In this document: positions 39,294-47,282 of the stretch, in pieces | Position numbering within the stretch: the first letter of the stretch is position 1 | How the letters are laid out: every line of letters begins with the position of its first letter | DNA from: Planctomycetota bacterium | GTDB taxonomy: Bacteria > Planctomycetota > Phycisphaerae > Phycisphaerales > Phycisphaeraceae | NCBI GenBank assembly: GCA_024279275.1 | Contig: JAJRRS010000126.1 | Span: forward strand, 1-47,282 | Direction of reading: 5' to 3' | Length of the DNA: 47,282 nt | The notes under the pieces: model-generated | The model's input: the letters and a program-made list of their open reading frames with translations, nothing else | Databases searched by the model: none | Told to the model about the DNA's origin: nothing | Made by a program: the position numbers and the translations under genes

Positions 39294-39403
39294 AGGATAA
39301 CGGCACGGGGCATTGCGGGGCGGGGCGAAGCGTTCGCAATCCAATCGTAACGAGACACGGTATGGATCGATCAAAAAAAACTGTGGTCGCTGTCGTGTGA
39401 CAC

Positions 39404-39570
39404 GCGGCGAATCTCGCGGGCAGGCAGCCGCGGCTATAAAAGACCGCTACGATTGGACTGGGGCCGCTCTAAGCGTTCGCAACTTGAGGCCGGCGTGCCA
39501 AGGTAGCGGTCATGTAATCGATGAGGGACTCGCCGGCTGTAAGCCGGCGGCTATGAAGGGGATGGTTGTA
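39404..39570 (+). repeat. Hairpin-plus-tail repeats, copies 3 and 4
   Basis: Copy 3: CGCGGC (39404) and GCCGCG (39427-39432) with a larger loop, tail GCGGCTATAAAAGACCGCTA. Copy 4: GCCGGC-TGTAA-GCCGGC then GGCTATGAAGG (39532-39559). Copy 4 has the loop and tail of copy 1 (23596) with a different, fully paired stem. No gene lies in 39294-39681. Confidence 0.65.
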
Positions 39571-39599
39571 ATGTTTTTAGTGAACGTACGATAAATAGA

Positions 39600-39633
39600 A
39601 AAAGAAAAACCCCGCCGGGTAATCCCGACGGGG
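39600..39633 (-). terminator. Rho-independent terminator of the RRM gene
   Basis: On the minus strand: CCCCGTCGGGATTACCCGGC with GGGG closing the stem (39633-39610), then TTTTTCTTTTT. 10-bp stem with one mismatch. It stands about 50 bp after the stop of the RRM gene. Confidence 0.85.
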
Positions 39634-39681
39634 TAGATAGATTATTGTGTTTCAGGCCAGTGTTGCCACTGGGCGCTGGAT

Positions 39682-40017
39682 TCACCAGCGATCGCGGCCA
39701 CCGCCGCCGCCGCCGCCACCGTAGCCACCACCGCCGCCGCCGCCACCGCCACCGCCGCCGCCGCGTGGGCGATCGGTCTTAGGACGTGCTTCGTTAACGG
39801 TCAGGGTACGGCCTTCAACTTCGGTGCCGTTGAGGGCTTCGATAGCTGCACTGGCTTCGCCATCTTCGGGCATGGTGATGAAACCAAAACCGCGTGAACG
39901 GCCGGTCTCACGGTCAGTCACCACTGCGGCTTCCTGAACGCTGCCGTAGTTGGTGAACAGGTCTTCCAGCTCCTGCTGGGTGGTACGGAAGCTAAGGTTG
40001 CCTACATAAATCTTCAT
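39682..40017 (-). CDS. RRM-domain RNA-binding protein with glycine-rich tail
   Basis: 111 residues from ATG 40017. A single RNA-recognition motif: RNP2 IYVGNL (3-8) and RNP1 RGFGFITM (42-49), with LEDLFTNYGSVQEAAV between and ALNGTEVEGRTLTVNEA after. The tail (from 85) is almost all Gly with a few Tyr/Arg. Such proteins in cyanobacteria and other bacteria are often cold-induced RNA chaperones. An in-frame TTG 5 codons upstream is ignored because GGAG lies between it and the ATG, 9 nt before the ATG. A hairpin covers that SD, and a terminator follows, so this is a single-gene unit. Confidence 0.93.
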   Translation of the reverse strand: MKIYVGNLSFRTTQQELEDLFTNYGSVQEAAVVTDRETGRSRGFGFITMPEDGEASAAIEALNGTEVEGRTLTVNEARPKTDRPRGGGGGGGGGGGGGYGGGGGGGGRDRW

Positions 40018-40058
40018 CGAATCAGTCTCCAAGCGGTGAGCTCACGGGAGGCTTGGAG
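40018..40058 (-). promoter_or_regulatory. 5' leader hairpin burying the SD of the RRM gene
   Basis: Reading the minus strand, CTCCAAGC (40058-40051) pairs perfectly with GCTTGGAG (40034-40027); the SD GGAG is the 3' end of that stem, 9 nt from the ATG. The 16-nt loop holds GTGAGCTCAC, which can pair with itself. The structure suggests control of translation by temperature or by the protein itself (inference). Confidence 0.5.
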
Positions 40059-40225
40059 GCCGAGGTGGGCATCACGAGTCTAAGGAACGTCACGCGGACA
40101 ACCGCGCAACTCAGTTACCTCGGCATTCTACCCCGGGAGGCATCGATTTGGCAAGTCCGGTATCCGGCGGACCTATGGGGACCGTCGGCCCGGTGATGGC
40201 GTGTGATTCCCGGTAAACTACGACC

Positions 40226-41602
40226 ATGGCACGCCTGACGATCATAAACGGCCGGGTCATCGATCCCGGAAACAGTATTGACGAGCAAACTGACCTGGTC
40301 CTGGAGGACGGGAAAGTGGCCTCGCTGGGCAGGGTTTCCAAGCCGGAAGTCTCGGCAGGTTCAAGGGTTCTGGACGCTTCGGGGTGTATCGTCTGTCCTG
40401 GGCTGATCGATGTGCATGTGCATTTCCGTGAGCCGGGGCAGGAAGAAAAAGAGACGATCGCGACCGGGGCGGCGGCGGCGGTGGCGGGTGGATTCACCAG
40501 TGTCTGCTGCATGCCCAACACCCAGCCGGCTCTGGATGACGACTCACGGATCGAATTTGTCACCCGGCAGGCCCAGCGGGCGGGGCTGGCGAATGTGTAC
40601 CCGATCGGGGCCATTACCAAGGGGCGGGAGGGCAAGGAACTGGCCGAGATCGTCCTGATGGCGGCCAGCGGCGCGGTGGGGTTCAGCGATGATGGGATCG
40701 GCGTGGCGTCGGCTGGGGTGATGGCGACCGCCCTAACTTACATCGCGATGACCGGGAAAGTTTTAATGCAGCACTGCGAAGACCCGGAGCTTGGAGGCGG
40801 GTCGATGAACGCTGGCGCGCTGGCGACACGGCTGGGGCTGGCGGGTTGGCCGAGGGTCGCAGAGGAATTGATGATCCAGCGCGACATCATGCTCAACCGG
40901 GCGCAGGGTTCCAGGGCGCGCTACCACGTTCAACATCTAAGTAGCGGCGGCAGTGTCGAGTTAGTTCGTCGGGCGCGCGCTGATGAGGCGGGCCGGGTGA
41001 GCATCACCGCTGAGGCATCGCCCCACCACCTTCTGTTGACCGAAGAGAGCTGCGCGACCTACGATCCGAATTACAAGATGAACCCGCCGCTTCGTGCGCA
41101 GCGAGACATTGATGAACTGATCGAGGGGATCAAGGACGGCACGATCACCGTGTTGGCGACCGACCACGCGCCGCACACGCTGGAAGATAAGCAGGTCGAG
41201 TTCACCGCCGCCGCCTACGGCATCCTCGGCCTGGAGTGCGCGCTACCACTGTATATCAAGTCCTTGATCGACACCGGCGCAATCGATTGGCCGAAGCTAA
41301 TTGAGATGATGACGGTCAACGGCGCGGAGTTGTGCGGGCTTACTGGCAAGGGAAAACTTAACGTCGGTGCCGACGCGGACGTGACGGTGATCGATCCGAA
41401 GCAGAGTTGGACCATCGATGTAAATCAGTTTGCATCACGCAGCCGTAACTGTCCGTTTGATGGGTGGAACGTAACAGGGCGAGCGATCGCAACCATCGTT
41501 GGCGGCGATGTAAAACTCGCGCTGGATAGCGGGCGGGTTAAGGGCGGGGATAGCAGCGTGTGTGCGACGGGACAGGCGTTGTTGCAAACGGTCGCGGTGT
41601 GA
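40226..41602 (+). CDS. pyrC: Dihydroorotase
   Basis: Third step of pyrimidine synthesis: ring closure of carbamoyl aspartate. 458 residues, class I amidohydrolase. Metal site HVHFREPG (64-71), PHHLLLTEE, and DHAPH (313-317); a CCMPNTQPALD substrate loop, HCEDPELGGGS and NGAELCGLTGKGKLNVGADAD near the end. The length and CMPNT motif favour a true or aspartate-transcarbamoylase-associated dihydroorotase over hydantoinase. No other pyr gene is adjacent. It is divergent from the RRM gene. Confidence 0.94.
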   Translation: MARLTIINGRVIDPGNSIDEQTDLVLEDGKVASLGRVSKPEVSAGSRVLDASGCIVCPGLIDVHVHFREPGQEEKETIATGAAAAVAGGFTSVCCMPNTQPALDDDSRIEFVTRQAQRAGLANVYPIGAITKGREGKELAEIVLMAASGAVGFSDDGIGVASAGVMATALTYIAMTGKVLMQHCEDPELGGGSMNAGALATRLGLAGWPRVAEELMIQRDIMLNRAQGSRARYHVQHLSSGGSVELVRRARADEAGRVSITAEASPHHLLLTEESCATYDPNYKMNPPLRAQRDIDELIEGIKDGTITVLATDHAPHTLEDKQVEFTAAAYGILGLECALPLYIKSLIDTGAIDWPKLIEMMTVNGAELCGLTGKGKLNVGADADVTVIDPKQSWTIDVNQFASRSRNCPFDGWNVTGRAIATIVGGDVKLALDSGRVKGGDSSVCATGQALLQTVAV

Positions 41603-41626
41603 AAATTTTGCCGCAGGCTATAGTGA

Positions 41627-42049
41627 TTAATCAATCGGTATTTTGTTAATATTTGGCCTGATTACCTCGCCGCACTCGGGGCATTTGCCTGTGATATTCC
41701 CCGTCAGGTTGTAACTACACTCACGACACTTATTCGGGTCTACCCACCACGGCAAACTCTTGGCAATTCCGTAAGCGATCACAGCAATCAATAGTGAGCA
41801 TAAGACGGTCCAGACGAGTGCTGAGGCATGAACGCTGAAGATCAACGGCCCGATGTTTTTATATGGGAATGGCGCGTTCGTCGAATACACTTCAAGCCAA
41901 ATAAAAACACCGAATCGATCGTATTTATCTATCCGCCCATTGAGTCCGACTGTCATAGTCCCCGACGGAAACAGCCAAAGTACTAACCATATGATGGTCG
42001 CCATCGACCAGACCAGAAGCTTCTGACGTGACTCTTTCAACGAAGACAT
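41627..42049 (-). CDS. Membrane protein with C-terminal zinc ribbon
   Basis: 140 residues: a membrane helix at about 11-27, a lumenal or periplasmic loop, a second helix at about 74-96, then a zinc ribbon with Cys108, Cys111, Cys123 and Cys126 (CRECSYNLTGNITGKCPECG). This C-x2-C-Y-x-L-x-G ... CPECG module, fused to membrane helices, is widespread in planctomycetes (recollection) and is one reason for the taxonomic call. Function unknown. AT-richer than its neighbours. Confidence 0.78.
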   Translation of the reverse strand: MSSLKESRQKLLVWSMATIIWLVLWLFPSGTMTVGLNGRIDKYDRFGVFIWLEVYSTNAPFPYKNIGPLIFSVHASALVWTVLCSLLIAVIAYGIAKSLPWWVDPNKCRECSYNLTGNITGKCPECGEVIRPNINKIPID

Positions 42050-42079
42050 AATGAAGCCTCATAATACTCTCAGATATGA

Positions 42080-43264
42080 CTACTCCGCCGCGTCTCCTTC
42101 AATCAACACCTCCCCAATAAACGTCGCGACTTCTCGGCGTATGGGGCCGGCTTGGCCGTCGGAGCCGTTGGGGTGGCATCGGCTGGTGAGCAGGACGTAG
42201 AAGAGGTTGTTGTCGGGGTCGATCCAGTAGGCGGTGCCGGTCCAGCCGGTGTGGCCGAAGGAGGAGTCGGGGGAGAAGACTGCGCCGCGTGCGGAGCGGT
42301 CGGAGGTGTGTGTGCTGAAGCCGTAGGTGCGCCAGCCGTTGTCGTCACCGGGGAGTTCGCGGGGGGTGGTCATGGTTTTCACGGTGTCTTCGGAGAGGAT
42401 GCGGACGCCGTCGAGTTGGCCCTTGTTCAGAAGCATTTGGCAATAGCGTGCGAGGTCGTCTGCGGTGGAGAAGAGGCCCGCGTGGCCGGCGACGCCGCCG
42501 AGTCGGTAGGAGCGGGGGTCGTGGACCTCGGCGAGCCGCCACTGGCCATCGATGAACTCGGTCGGTGCGCAACGTTCGGCGATATTGCCTTTGGGCTTGA
42601 ACGTGGTGTCGTTCATCTTTAGCGGTGTGAAGATTTCTTCTTTGGCGAAGACATCAACGGATCGGCCGTCGATGGCTTTGACGAGTTCGCCCAGGACGAT
42701 GAATCCGACGTCGGTGTATTTGTAGGTGGTGCCTACTTCATAACGGGTGGGCAGCGCGTAGATGCGCTCGATCATGTCATGGCGTGTGCCGATGTAGTCT
42801 TTGAGTGAGTTGTCGGGGGTGAGTCCGCCGCGGTGCAGGAGCAGTTGTTCGACGGTGATGAGTTGCTTGCCGTTCTGTGCGAAGGCGGGGATGTGCTGGG
42901 CGATGCGGTCGTCGAGTTTGAGTTGGCCGCGCTCGATGAGGAGCATGATGCTGGTGGCGGTGGCGGTGGGTTTGGTGAGGGAAGCCATGTCGAAGACGGT
43001 GTCGGGGGTCATGGGGATGGGGTCGGGTTTGAGGGCACGGTGGCCATAGGCCTTGCGGTAGAGGATGGTGTCGGCGTTGCCGACGATGAGGACGGCCCCG
43101 GGGACTTCGCCGCGTTCGATGGCGGCTTGGACGATGGCGTCGACCCCTTCAAGATCAGCTGGAATCACGTTTTGCGCCATCGCGGTGCGGTCAGGCTCGG
43201 CCAGGGCACAGCCCAACGACAGTCCCAGGACGGCCCCGATCAGTAGAGTAGGTGGTTTGGTCAT
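42080..43264 (-). CDS. Secreted serine hydrolase (class C beta-lactamase family)
   Basis: 394 residues from ATG 43264; the frame continues 30 codons upstream, but this start gives a signal peptide MTKPPTLLIGAVLGLSLGCA with a possible lipobox. Catalytic S-x-x-K is Ser95-Lys98 in DMASLTKPT, the Tyr motif is YTD in TTYKYTDVGF, and the third box reads GHTGWTG. GVAGHAGLFSTADDLARYCQ and PDSSFGHTGWTGTAYWIDPD match the esterase/penicillin-binding-like (EstB, beta-lactamase-related) branch often near beta-N-acetylglucosaminidases. It is likely an esterase or peptidoglycan-active hydrolase in the periplasm, not a proven resistance enzyme. Confidence 0.88.
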   Translation of the reverse strand: MTKPPTLLIGAVLGLSLGCALAEPDRTAMAQNVIPADLEGVDAIVQAAIERGEVPGAVLIVGNADTILYRKAYGHRALKPDPIPMTPDTVFDMASLTKPTATATSIMLLIERGQLKLDDRIAQHIPAFAQNGKQLITVEQLLLHRGGLTPDNSLKDYIGTRHDMIERIYALPTRYEVGTTYKYTDVGFIVLGELVKAIDGRSVDVFAKEEIFTPLKMNDTTFKPKGNIAERCAPTEFIDGQWRLAEVHDPRSYRLGGVAGHAGLFSTADDLARYCQMLLNKGQLDGVRILSEDTVKTMTTPRELPGDDNGWRTYGFSTHTSDRSARGAVFSPDSSFGHTGWTGTAYWIDPDNNLFYVLLTSRCHPNGSDGQAGPIRREVATFIGEVLIEGDAAE

Positions 43265-43446
43265 GAGCCGATCATAACTGGAGCCACAGCCATTCATCAA
43301 ATATTGCGGCCGGTGGGTGGATCGTGGTTGAAGTTTTTGCTGTGGGTGGTACATTTCACTTGTCTGTGGGAGCGGCGGGAAGCATTTCTCACGGGCTGAG
43401 CCTGATTTTATCGGACACGGGCATTCGCCAGTCTGAGGGGTGACGC

Positions 43447-44712
43447 ATGATTCAGAAACAAGGGACGGATCGCGTGCGTGTGCTGTTTCTCAGCGACCAC
43501 TTCGGGCACGCTGGCGGGGTGATACACGGGGCGACGCGTTATTTTCTGACCGTGCTTCCAAAGCTGCAGGAGCGGGATGTTGAGTTGTCTGCGGCTTTCC
43601 TGCGTGAGTCACATCCGGCGGTGGATCGGTTGCGGCAGATGGGTGTCGAGCCTCGCTTTTTCAGTCGGGCCAAGTGGAACCCGTGGACGGTGGTGGATGT
43701 GTGGCGGATGGTCAAGCGGGAGCGGGTGGAGGTGATCCATGCGGCGGGGATGAAGGGGATATTGACAGCAAGGCTTGCCGGTCGGTTGACGGGTGTGCCG
43801 GTCGTTGCGCACCTGCACGACTACATGCCTGTCTCGGCGATGCTGATCAGGCCGTTGCGTTGGACCTCGGGATTGGCTGCGCACACGTTGACGGTGTCGC
43901 GGGAGGTTGCGTCATTCGCAAAAGAGACATTAAACATTGACCCCGCCGGGACCGAGGTGCTGGCCAACGGGATGGTGATTGATGAGATCGAGAAGACCTC
44001 CGCCGAAGATGGCGTAGCGTTCCGTAAACAAATCGGGATCACAGCAGACGCGAAAGTGATCGGGATCATCGGCCGACTTGTGCCTGTGAAGGGTCACGAT
44101 GCGTTACTGCGAGCGATGCCCGGTGTGCTTGCCAAGGTGCCGTCTGCCAGGCTGCTGATTATTGGTGACGGGCCGGACCGACAAATACTGGAGACCCGGG
44201 CGCACGAGCTTGGCCTAAGTGGTTATGTCTTTTTCGCAGGACAGGTGACCGATGTGTATGCGGCGTTGCGTGCGGTGGATGTGTGTGCGATGCCATCACT
44301 GAGCGAGGGTCTGCCTTATGCGTTGTTGGAGGCGATGGCGATGGGCAAGCCGGTCGTGGCGTCGGCGGTGGGCGGGCTTGCGGAAACACTGCGCCACTGT
44401 GAAAACGGCGTGTTGGTCAGGCCCAGCGACGCCCAAGCCCTGACTAAAGCTCTGGTTTCAGTGCTGACAGACCCGTTGCTGGTCGAAACGATCGTCAGGG
44501 GCGGGCGCAAGACCATCAAGACATTTGATATTGCCAGCCATATCGATCGGCTGGTGACGATCTACCGGGCACTGGCGGCGGGTGAAGGGGTTCCGGACCG
44601 CGTTGATACTGACTGCGACCACGCGGTGGCCTCAGTTATTCGTGTTGATGATGTTGCTGCGGAGCAAATTCAGTTGGCCAAGACACATTCGAGTACGGAT
44701 ACCAGACCTTGA
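43447..44712 (+). CDS. Glycosyltransferase, GT4 family
   Basis: 421 residues, GT-B fold. N-terminal half: VLFLSDHFGHAGGVIHGATR and VIHAAGMKGILTARLAGRLT, VVAHLHDYMP. C-terminal half: GIIGRLVPVKGHDALLRAMP, LLIIGDGPDRQILE, FFAGQVTDVYAALRAVDVCA and the nucleotide-sugar E-x7-E in SEGLPYALLEAMAMGKPVVA. Donor and acceptor are not known. SD GAGGGG at 43435 before ATG 43447. Its last four bases overlap the following deacetylase, which points to surface-polysaccharide synthesis. Confidence 0.93.
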   Translation: MIQKQGTDRVRVLFLSDHFGHAGGVIHGATRYFLTVLPKLQERDVELSAAFLRESHPAVDRLRQMGVEPRFFSRAKWNPWTVVDVWRMVKRERVEVIHAAGMKGILTARLAGRLTGVPVVAHLHDYMPVSAMLIRPLRWTSGLAAHTLTVSREVASFAKETLNIDPAGTEVLANGMVIDEIEKTSAEDGVAFRKQIGITADAKVIGIIGRLVPVKGHDALLRAMPGVLAKVPSARLLIIGDGPDRQILETRAHELGLSGYVFFAGQVTDVYAALRAVDVCAMPSLSEGLPYALLEAMAMGKPVVASAVGGLAETLRHCENGVLVRPSDAQALTKALVSVLTDPLLVETIVRGGRKTIKTFDIASHIDRLVTIYRALAAGEGVPDRVDTDCDHAVASVIRVDDVAAEQIQLAKTHSSTDTRP

Positions 44713-45611
44713 TTAACCCGTTGGCCGTGATCGCAGATACCTGGCGCAAGAACTGGCCGGAGGTTCGCTGCGGTCTGACCGGCGGGATGCCGGGGTTTCT
44801 GTTCTCGAAGAACCCCAAGGGCTGTGACCCGGGCGTGCCGGTGTTCTGCTACCACGTGGTCAGCGGCGACCTGTTCCGAGACGATCTGGCGTTTCTAAAA
44901 CGCAACGGCTATACGACGCTCACCGCCGACCAGCTCCTGGATCACATCGAGGGGCGCGAGTCTGCGCCGGCCAAGAGCGTGGTCCTTAGCTTCGACGACG
45001 GGCACGCGAATCTATACGACACGGTGTTTCCTTTGCTGCGCGAGTTTGATTGCCGGGTGGTTGCGTTTGTGGTCCCCGCGCTACACCGCGAGGAGAACCA
45101 GGCGGGTGAGGACCGGGCGGCTGGGCTGTGTACCTGGCCACAGCTACAGGAGATGCACGACAGCGGGTTGTTCGATTTTCAGCCCCACACAAACAGCCAC
45201 CGTTATGTCCCTGACTGGCCTAAGGCATTACCCCTGGCGGGTGTGGACCCGGTGCTGGTTGAGCGCCTTCGGCCTAAGCCCGCGCCCCTGAATGAAGACC
45301 TTCGCCTATCCAAAGCGGAGTTGGAAAGCCGACTCAATAAAACGGCGCAACACATGGCTTTCCCACAGTACAACGGGACCGATGACGCGATCCGGGTGGC
45401 GCGTGAGCTTGGGTATCGCGGCTTCTGGTGGGGTGTCCTACCGGGCAGATCCTTGAACCGCCCCGCCATCCCAAACTCCCCCGGTTCCCCCGATGACTGC
45501 GCCAACCACATCGTCCGGGTCAGCGGCGAGTTTGTCAGAAGGCTGCCAGGCCAAGGCAGGGCAGCGATGGGCAGCCTCCTGTGGTTACGATACAGCAAAC
45601 GATTCGGGTAA
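44709..45611 (+). CDS. Polysaccharide deacetylase (CE4/NodB)
   Basis: 300 residues from a TTG that overlaps the upstream stop (TTGA). GVPVFCYHVVSGDLFRDDLA, then the NodB motif SFDDGH with Asp96 and Asp97, and the metal pair His160 and His164 in HTNSH; near the end FPQYNGTDDAIRVARELGYR. Deacetylates N-acetylated sugars in a polymer or lipid-linked chain. No signal peptide is evident with this start; coupling to the glycosyltransferase suggests action on the same glycan. SPGSPDD in a late loop is encoded by a CCCCCGGTTCCCCCG motif found elsewhere in the window. Confidence 0.9.
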   Translation: MINPLAVIADTWRKNWPEVRCGLTGGMPGFLFSKNPKGCDPGVPVFCYHVVSGDLFRDDLAFLKRNGYTTLTADQLLDHIEGRESAPAKSVVLSFDDGHANLYDTVFPLLREFDCRVVAFVVPALHREENQAGEDRAAGLCTWPQLQEMHDSGLFDFQPHTNSHRYVPDWPKALPLAGVDPVLVERLRPKPAPLNEDLRLSKAELESRLNKTAQHMAFPQYNGTDDAIRVARELGYRGFWWGVLPGRSLNRPAIPNSPGSPDDCANHIVRVSGEFVRRLPGQGRAAMGSLLWLRYSKRFG

Positions 45612-45841
45612 ATTTCATACCTCGACTCGGCGCCTGCGGTGAACCTGCCTGACGGTGGTAGGGATCGCAGGGCCTGAAACCCCGCCCCCCACGCACGATC
45701 CGTCCATACCGCCACCATCTTCAAAGCCACGGGCACCACTGGGACGATCTATCTATCATCGACCGCGCTATCGTATCGGCCACCTGAAACGGGTCGGCGG
45801 CGAGGCCCCACCCCCCTGCCGACACACACGGACATCATCGA

Positions 45842-46960
45842 GTGACCGATCAAACCATCCCGCAATCGACAAAGAAACACCTGTTCACCGCCCTGCGCAT
45901 CGTGATCAGTGTCGGGCTGCTGACGTTCCTCTTCTATAAGATAGGGCCCGACAAAATATTTGGCGCGATCCGCGCGGCCGACCCGGTCATGGTGCTGGTC
46001 ATCTTCGTGCTGATGTTTATCGAACACCTGCACGGGACCTACAAGTGGATGATCCTGCTGCGGCACACCGCCAGCCATATCCCATTTGGGCCCATGCTTC
46101 GTATCCGCTACCTCAGTGCCTTCATCGGAACCTTCGGGCTGGGTGCGGTCACGATCGAGGTCGTTCGCATGTACGGCCTGGCGCGCTACACCAAAGACCT
46201 GGCGATGTCTTTCACTTCCATCCTCATGGATCGGCTGCTGGGGCTGACGGGCTTGTCGCTGATGATCTTAATCGGGGTCGTGATGGAGTCGCGCCAAACC
46301 GTGGCGGGGATCGAGTTCTGGGCCGTCGGCGCGATCGCGCTGATCCTGGGCGGCTGGCTGGCGATTATGAGCCAAAGGTTCCGTGGCTTCACCGATCGGG
46401 TGTTAACCGGTGTGCAATCCAGGATCGGCAAACTTCAATATCAACCGGCAAGTCAAGAGCGACCCTCACAGACACACCCTGGGTTGTGGGTTCGGGTCTG
46501 GCGAGGTGGGGTTCGGCTGGTGATGAAGATACTCCACGCGATCCGGGACAAACAGAACAAGGTGTATCAGAGCCTGGACGCCTACCGCGGCCGACCGGGG
46601 CTGCTGGCCTGGGCGATGATCCAGTCGCTGATATTCAACGTGCTGCGGATCGCGGTGGTTTGGTCCGGCGGGCTTGCTCTGGGGATCGATATCCCGATCA
46701 GCGCCTATTTCGTCGTGACGCCGGTGGTGATCTTTGTGATGCTTATTCCGATCTCGATGTCGGGTTGGGGTGTGCGCGAAGTCATACTCGTCAGCCTGCT
46801 AACCCGCTACGGGGCCGATGGTGAAACCGTGCTGGCGATGTCGCTATTGATCGGCGTCTGCTCTGTAATCTCCACGCTGCCGGGTGCTGTGATCCTGATG
46901 ACCGGGTCGGGCCTGCCCAAGCCGGGTGAGACACCGTCTGACACCAGCGAACAACCTTAA
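45842..46960 (+). CDS. YbhN/LPG-synthase-type membrane protein (flippase-like)
   Basis: 372 residues from GTG 45842. At least six to eight membrane segments: LRIVISVGLLTFLFYKIGPD, VMVLVIFVLMFIEHLHGTYK, then the family loop LSAFIGTFGLGAVTIEVVRMYGLAR and DRLLGLTGLSLMILIGVV. A 70-residue polar loop (about 195-245) interrupts the helices before LLAWAMIQSLIFNVLRIAVV and PISMSGWGVREVILVSLL. Matches the lysylphosphatidylglycerol synthase TM region without the synthase domain, a group often placed in envelope glycan clusters as a lipid transporter. Follows the deacetylase with a 230-bp gap. Confidence 0.86.
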   Translation: MTDQTIPQSTKKHLFTALRIVISVGLLTFLFYKIGPDKIFGAIRAADPVMVLVIFVLMFIEHLHGTYKWMILLRHTASHIPFGPMLRIRYLSAFIGTFGLGAVTIEVVRMYGLARYTKDLAMSFTSILMDRLLGLTGLSLMILIGVVMESRQTVAGIEFWAVGAIALILGGWLAIMSQRFRGFTDRVLTGVQSRIGKLQYQPASQERPSQTHPGLWVRVWRGGVRLVMKILHAIRDKQNKVYQSLDAYRGRPGLLAWAMIQSLIFNVLRIAVVWSGGLALGIDIPISAYFVVTPVVIFVMLIPISMSGWGVREVILVSLLTRYGADGETVLAMSLLIGVCSVISTLPGAVILMTGSGLPKPGETPSDTSEQP

Positions 46961-47007
46961 CGCAAGGTCGTCTTGTTCGTAGGGTTGGGTTAAGGGTTCG
47001 GGTGGTC

Positions 47008-47077
47008 AGGTAAGGTTTCGATCGCACCGCCTGGCCGCGGCGGCTTAACCCTGGTCGCTATGGTGAAATTCAACCGC
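47008..47077. repeat. Dispersed 70-bp repeat, copy 3 of 3
   Basis: CAGGTAAGGTTTCGATCGCA, CCGCCTGGCCGCGGCGGCTT, AACCCTGGTCGCTATGGTGA, AATTCAACC. Similar to copies at 11901 and 17748. It lies between the convergent YbhN-like gene and rph. Confidence 0.6.
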
Positions 47078-47090
47078 TACAAATAATCCG

Positions 47091-47282
47091 CTACTTCACC
47101 ACGGCACGCTGCACCTTGATCAGCTTGCGTATCCCCTTGCCCGCAAGGTCCAGCAGCGCATCGAGTTCGTCCCGGCTGAACGTCCCCTTCTCGCCGGTGC
47201 CCTGCACCTCGATGAAGTCGCCCTTGTGGTTCATCGCGACATTCATATCAACCTCGGCCCGCACGTCCAGCGGGTAGTCAAG
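47091..47282 (-). CDS. rph: Ribonuclease PH, C-terminal end only
   Basis: 63 codons up to the TAG stop at 47093-47091; the rest lies beyond the window. [38 protein letters not shown] and [20 protein letters not shown] match the C-terminal end of RNase PH, including the metal-binding DMN region and EVQGT. The enzyme is a phosphorolytic 3' exonuclease that trims tRNA precursors. High similarity over the visible part makes the call firm. Confidence 0.92.
   Translation of the reverse strand, partial: LDYPLDVRAEVDMNVAMNHKGDFIEVQGTGEKGTFSRDELDALLDLAGKGIRKLIKVQRAVVK

Overview
The window is a GC-rich bacterial chromosome segment that looks like a planctomycete, most likely of the Phycisphaerae (inference). 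Support: a membrane protein ending in a C-x2-C / CPECG zinc ribbon of a type common in that phylum, a Hanks-type protein kinase, paired TPR proteins, many housekeeping genes scattered singly on both strands, weak or absent Shine-Dalgarno sites before most genes, and gene-sparse gaps filled with palindromic repeats. I see no rRNA, tRNA, CRISPR array, complete insertion sequence or prophage.

Layout. 1-3.1 kb: partial squalene-cyclase-repeat protein, Ser/Thr kinase, PGRP-like amidase domain that has lost zinc ligands, small lipoprotein, all on the minus strand. 4.0-6.1 kb: a restriction-modification pair (D12 adenine methylase and a PD-(D/E)XK endonuclease). 6.2-11.7 kb: tRNA nucleotidyltransferase, DedA membrane protein, YggS, GH130 phosphorylase. 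12-17.4 kb: divergent priA and mutS. 17.8-19.8 kb: moaE, a degenerate class II aldolase-like protein, nth. 20-24.9 kb: metG, waaA, proB. 25.4-28 kb: two coupled TPR proteins and a double zinc-ribbon protein. 28.2-32.2 kb: TonB-like and ExbD proteins, DUF4870 protein, aroB with an upstream membrane protein. 32.5-38.3 kb: guaA, PilZ protein, aspartyl-protease lipoprotein, four-helix-bundle protein, YpdA-like reductase, GlcG-like protein. 38.5-43.3 kb: nitrilase-family amidase, RRM RNA-binding protein, pyrC, zinc-ribbon membrane protein, serine hydrolase. 43.4-47 kb: glycosyltransferase, polysaccharide deacetylase and YbhN-like membrane protein, then the 3' end of rph.

The most unusual feature is the density and behaviour of short repeats. 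Several palindromic or G-rich families lie between genes, and members of at least three families also lie in frame inside essential genes: priA, mutS, cca and waaA carry low-complexity insertions next to conserved motifs whose DNA matches intergenic repeats in the same window. Other intergenic repeats are nested palindromes, in which an outer pair of arms encloses a different inner pair and the pairs recombine between copies. Another family keeps its loop and 3' tail while its stem changes in a compensatory way. This set of coding-invading and nested palindromes is my best candidate for an undescribed system. Further leads are a hairpin that buries the ribosome-binding site of the RRM gene, and a lipoprotein gene whose signal peptide starts upstream of any standard start codon.

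All functional calls come from reading motifs; no database search was run.
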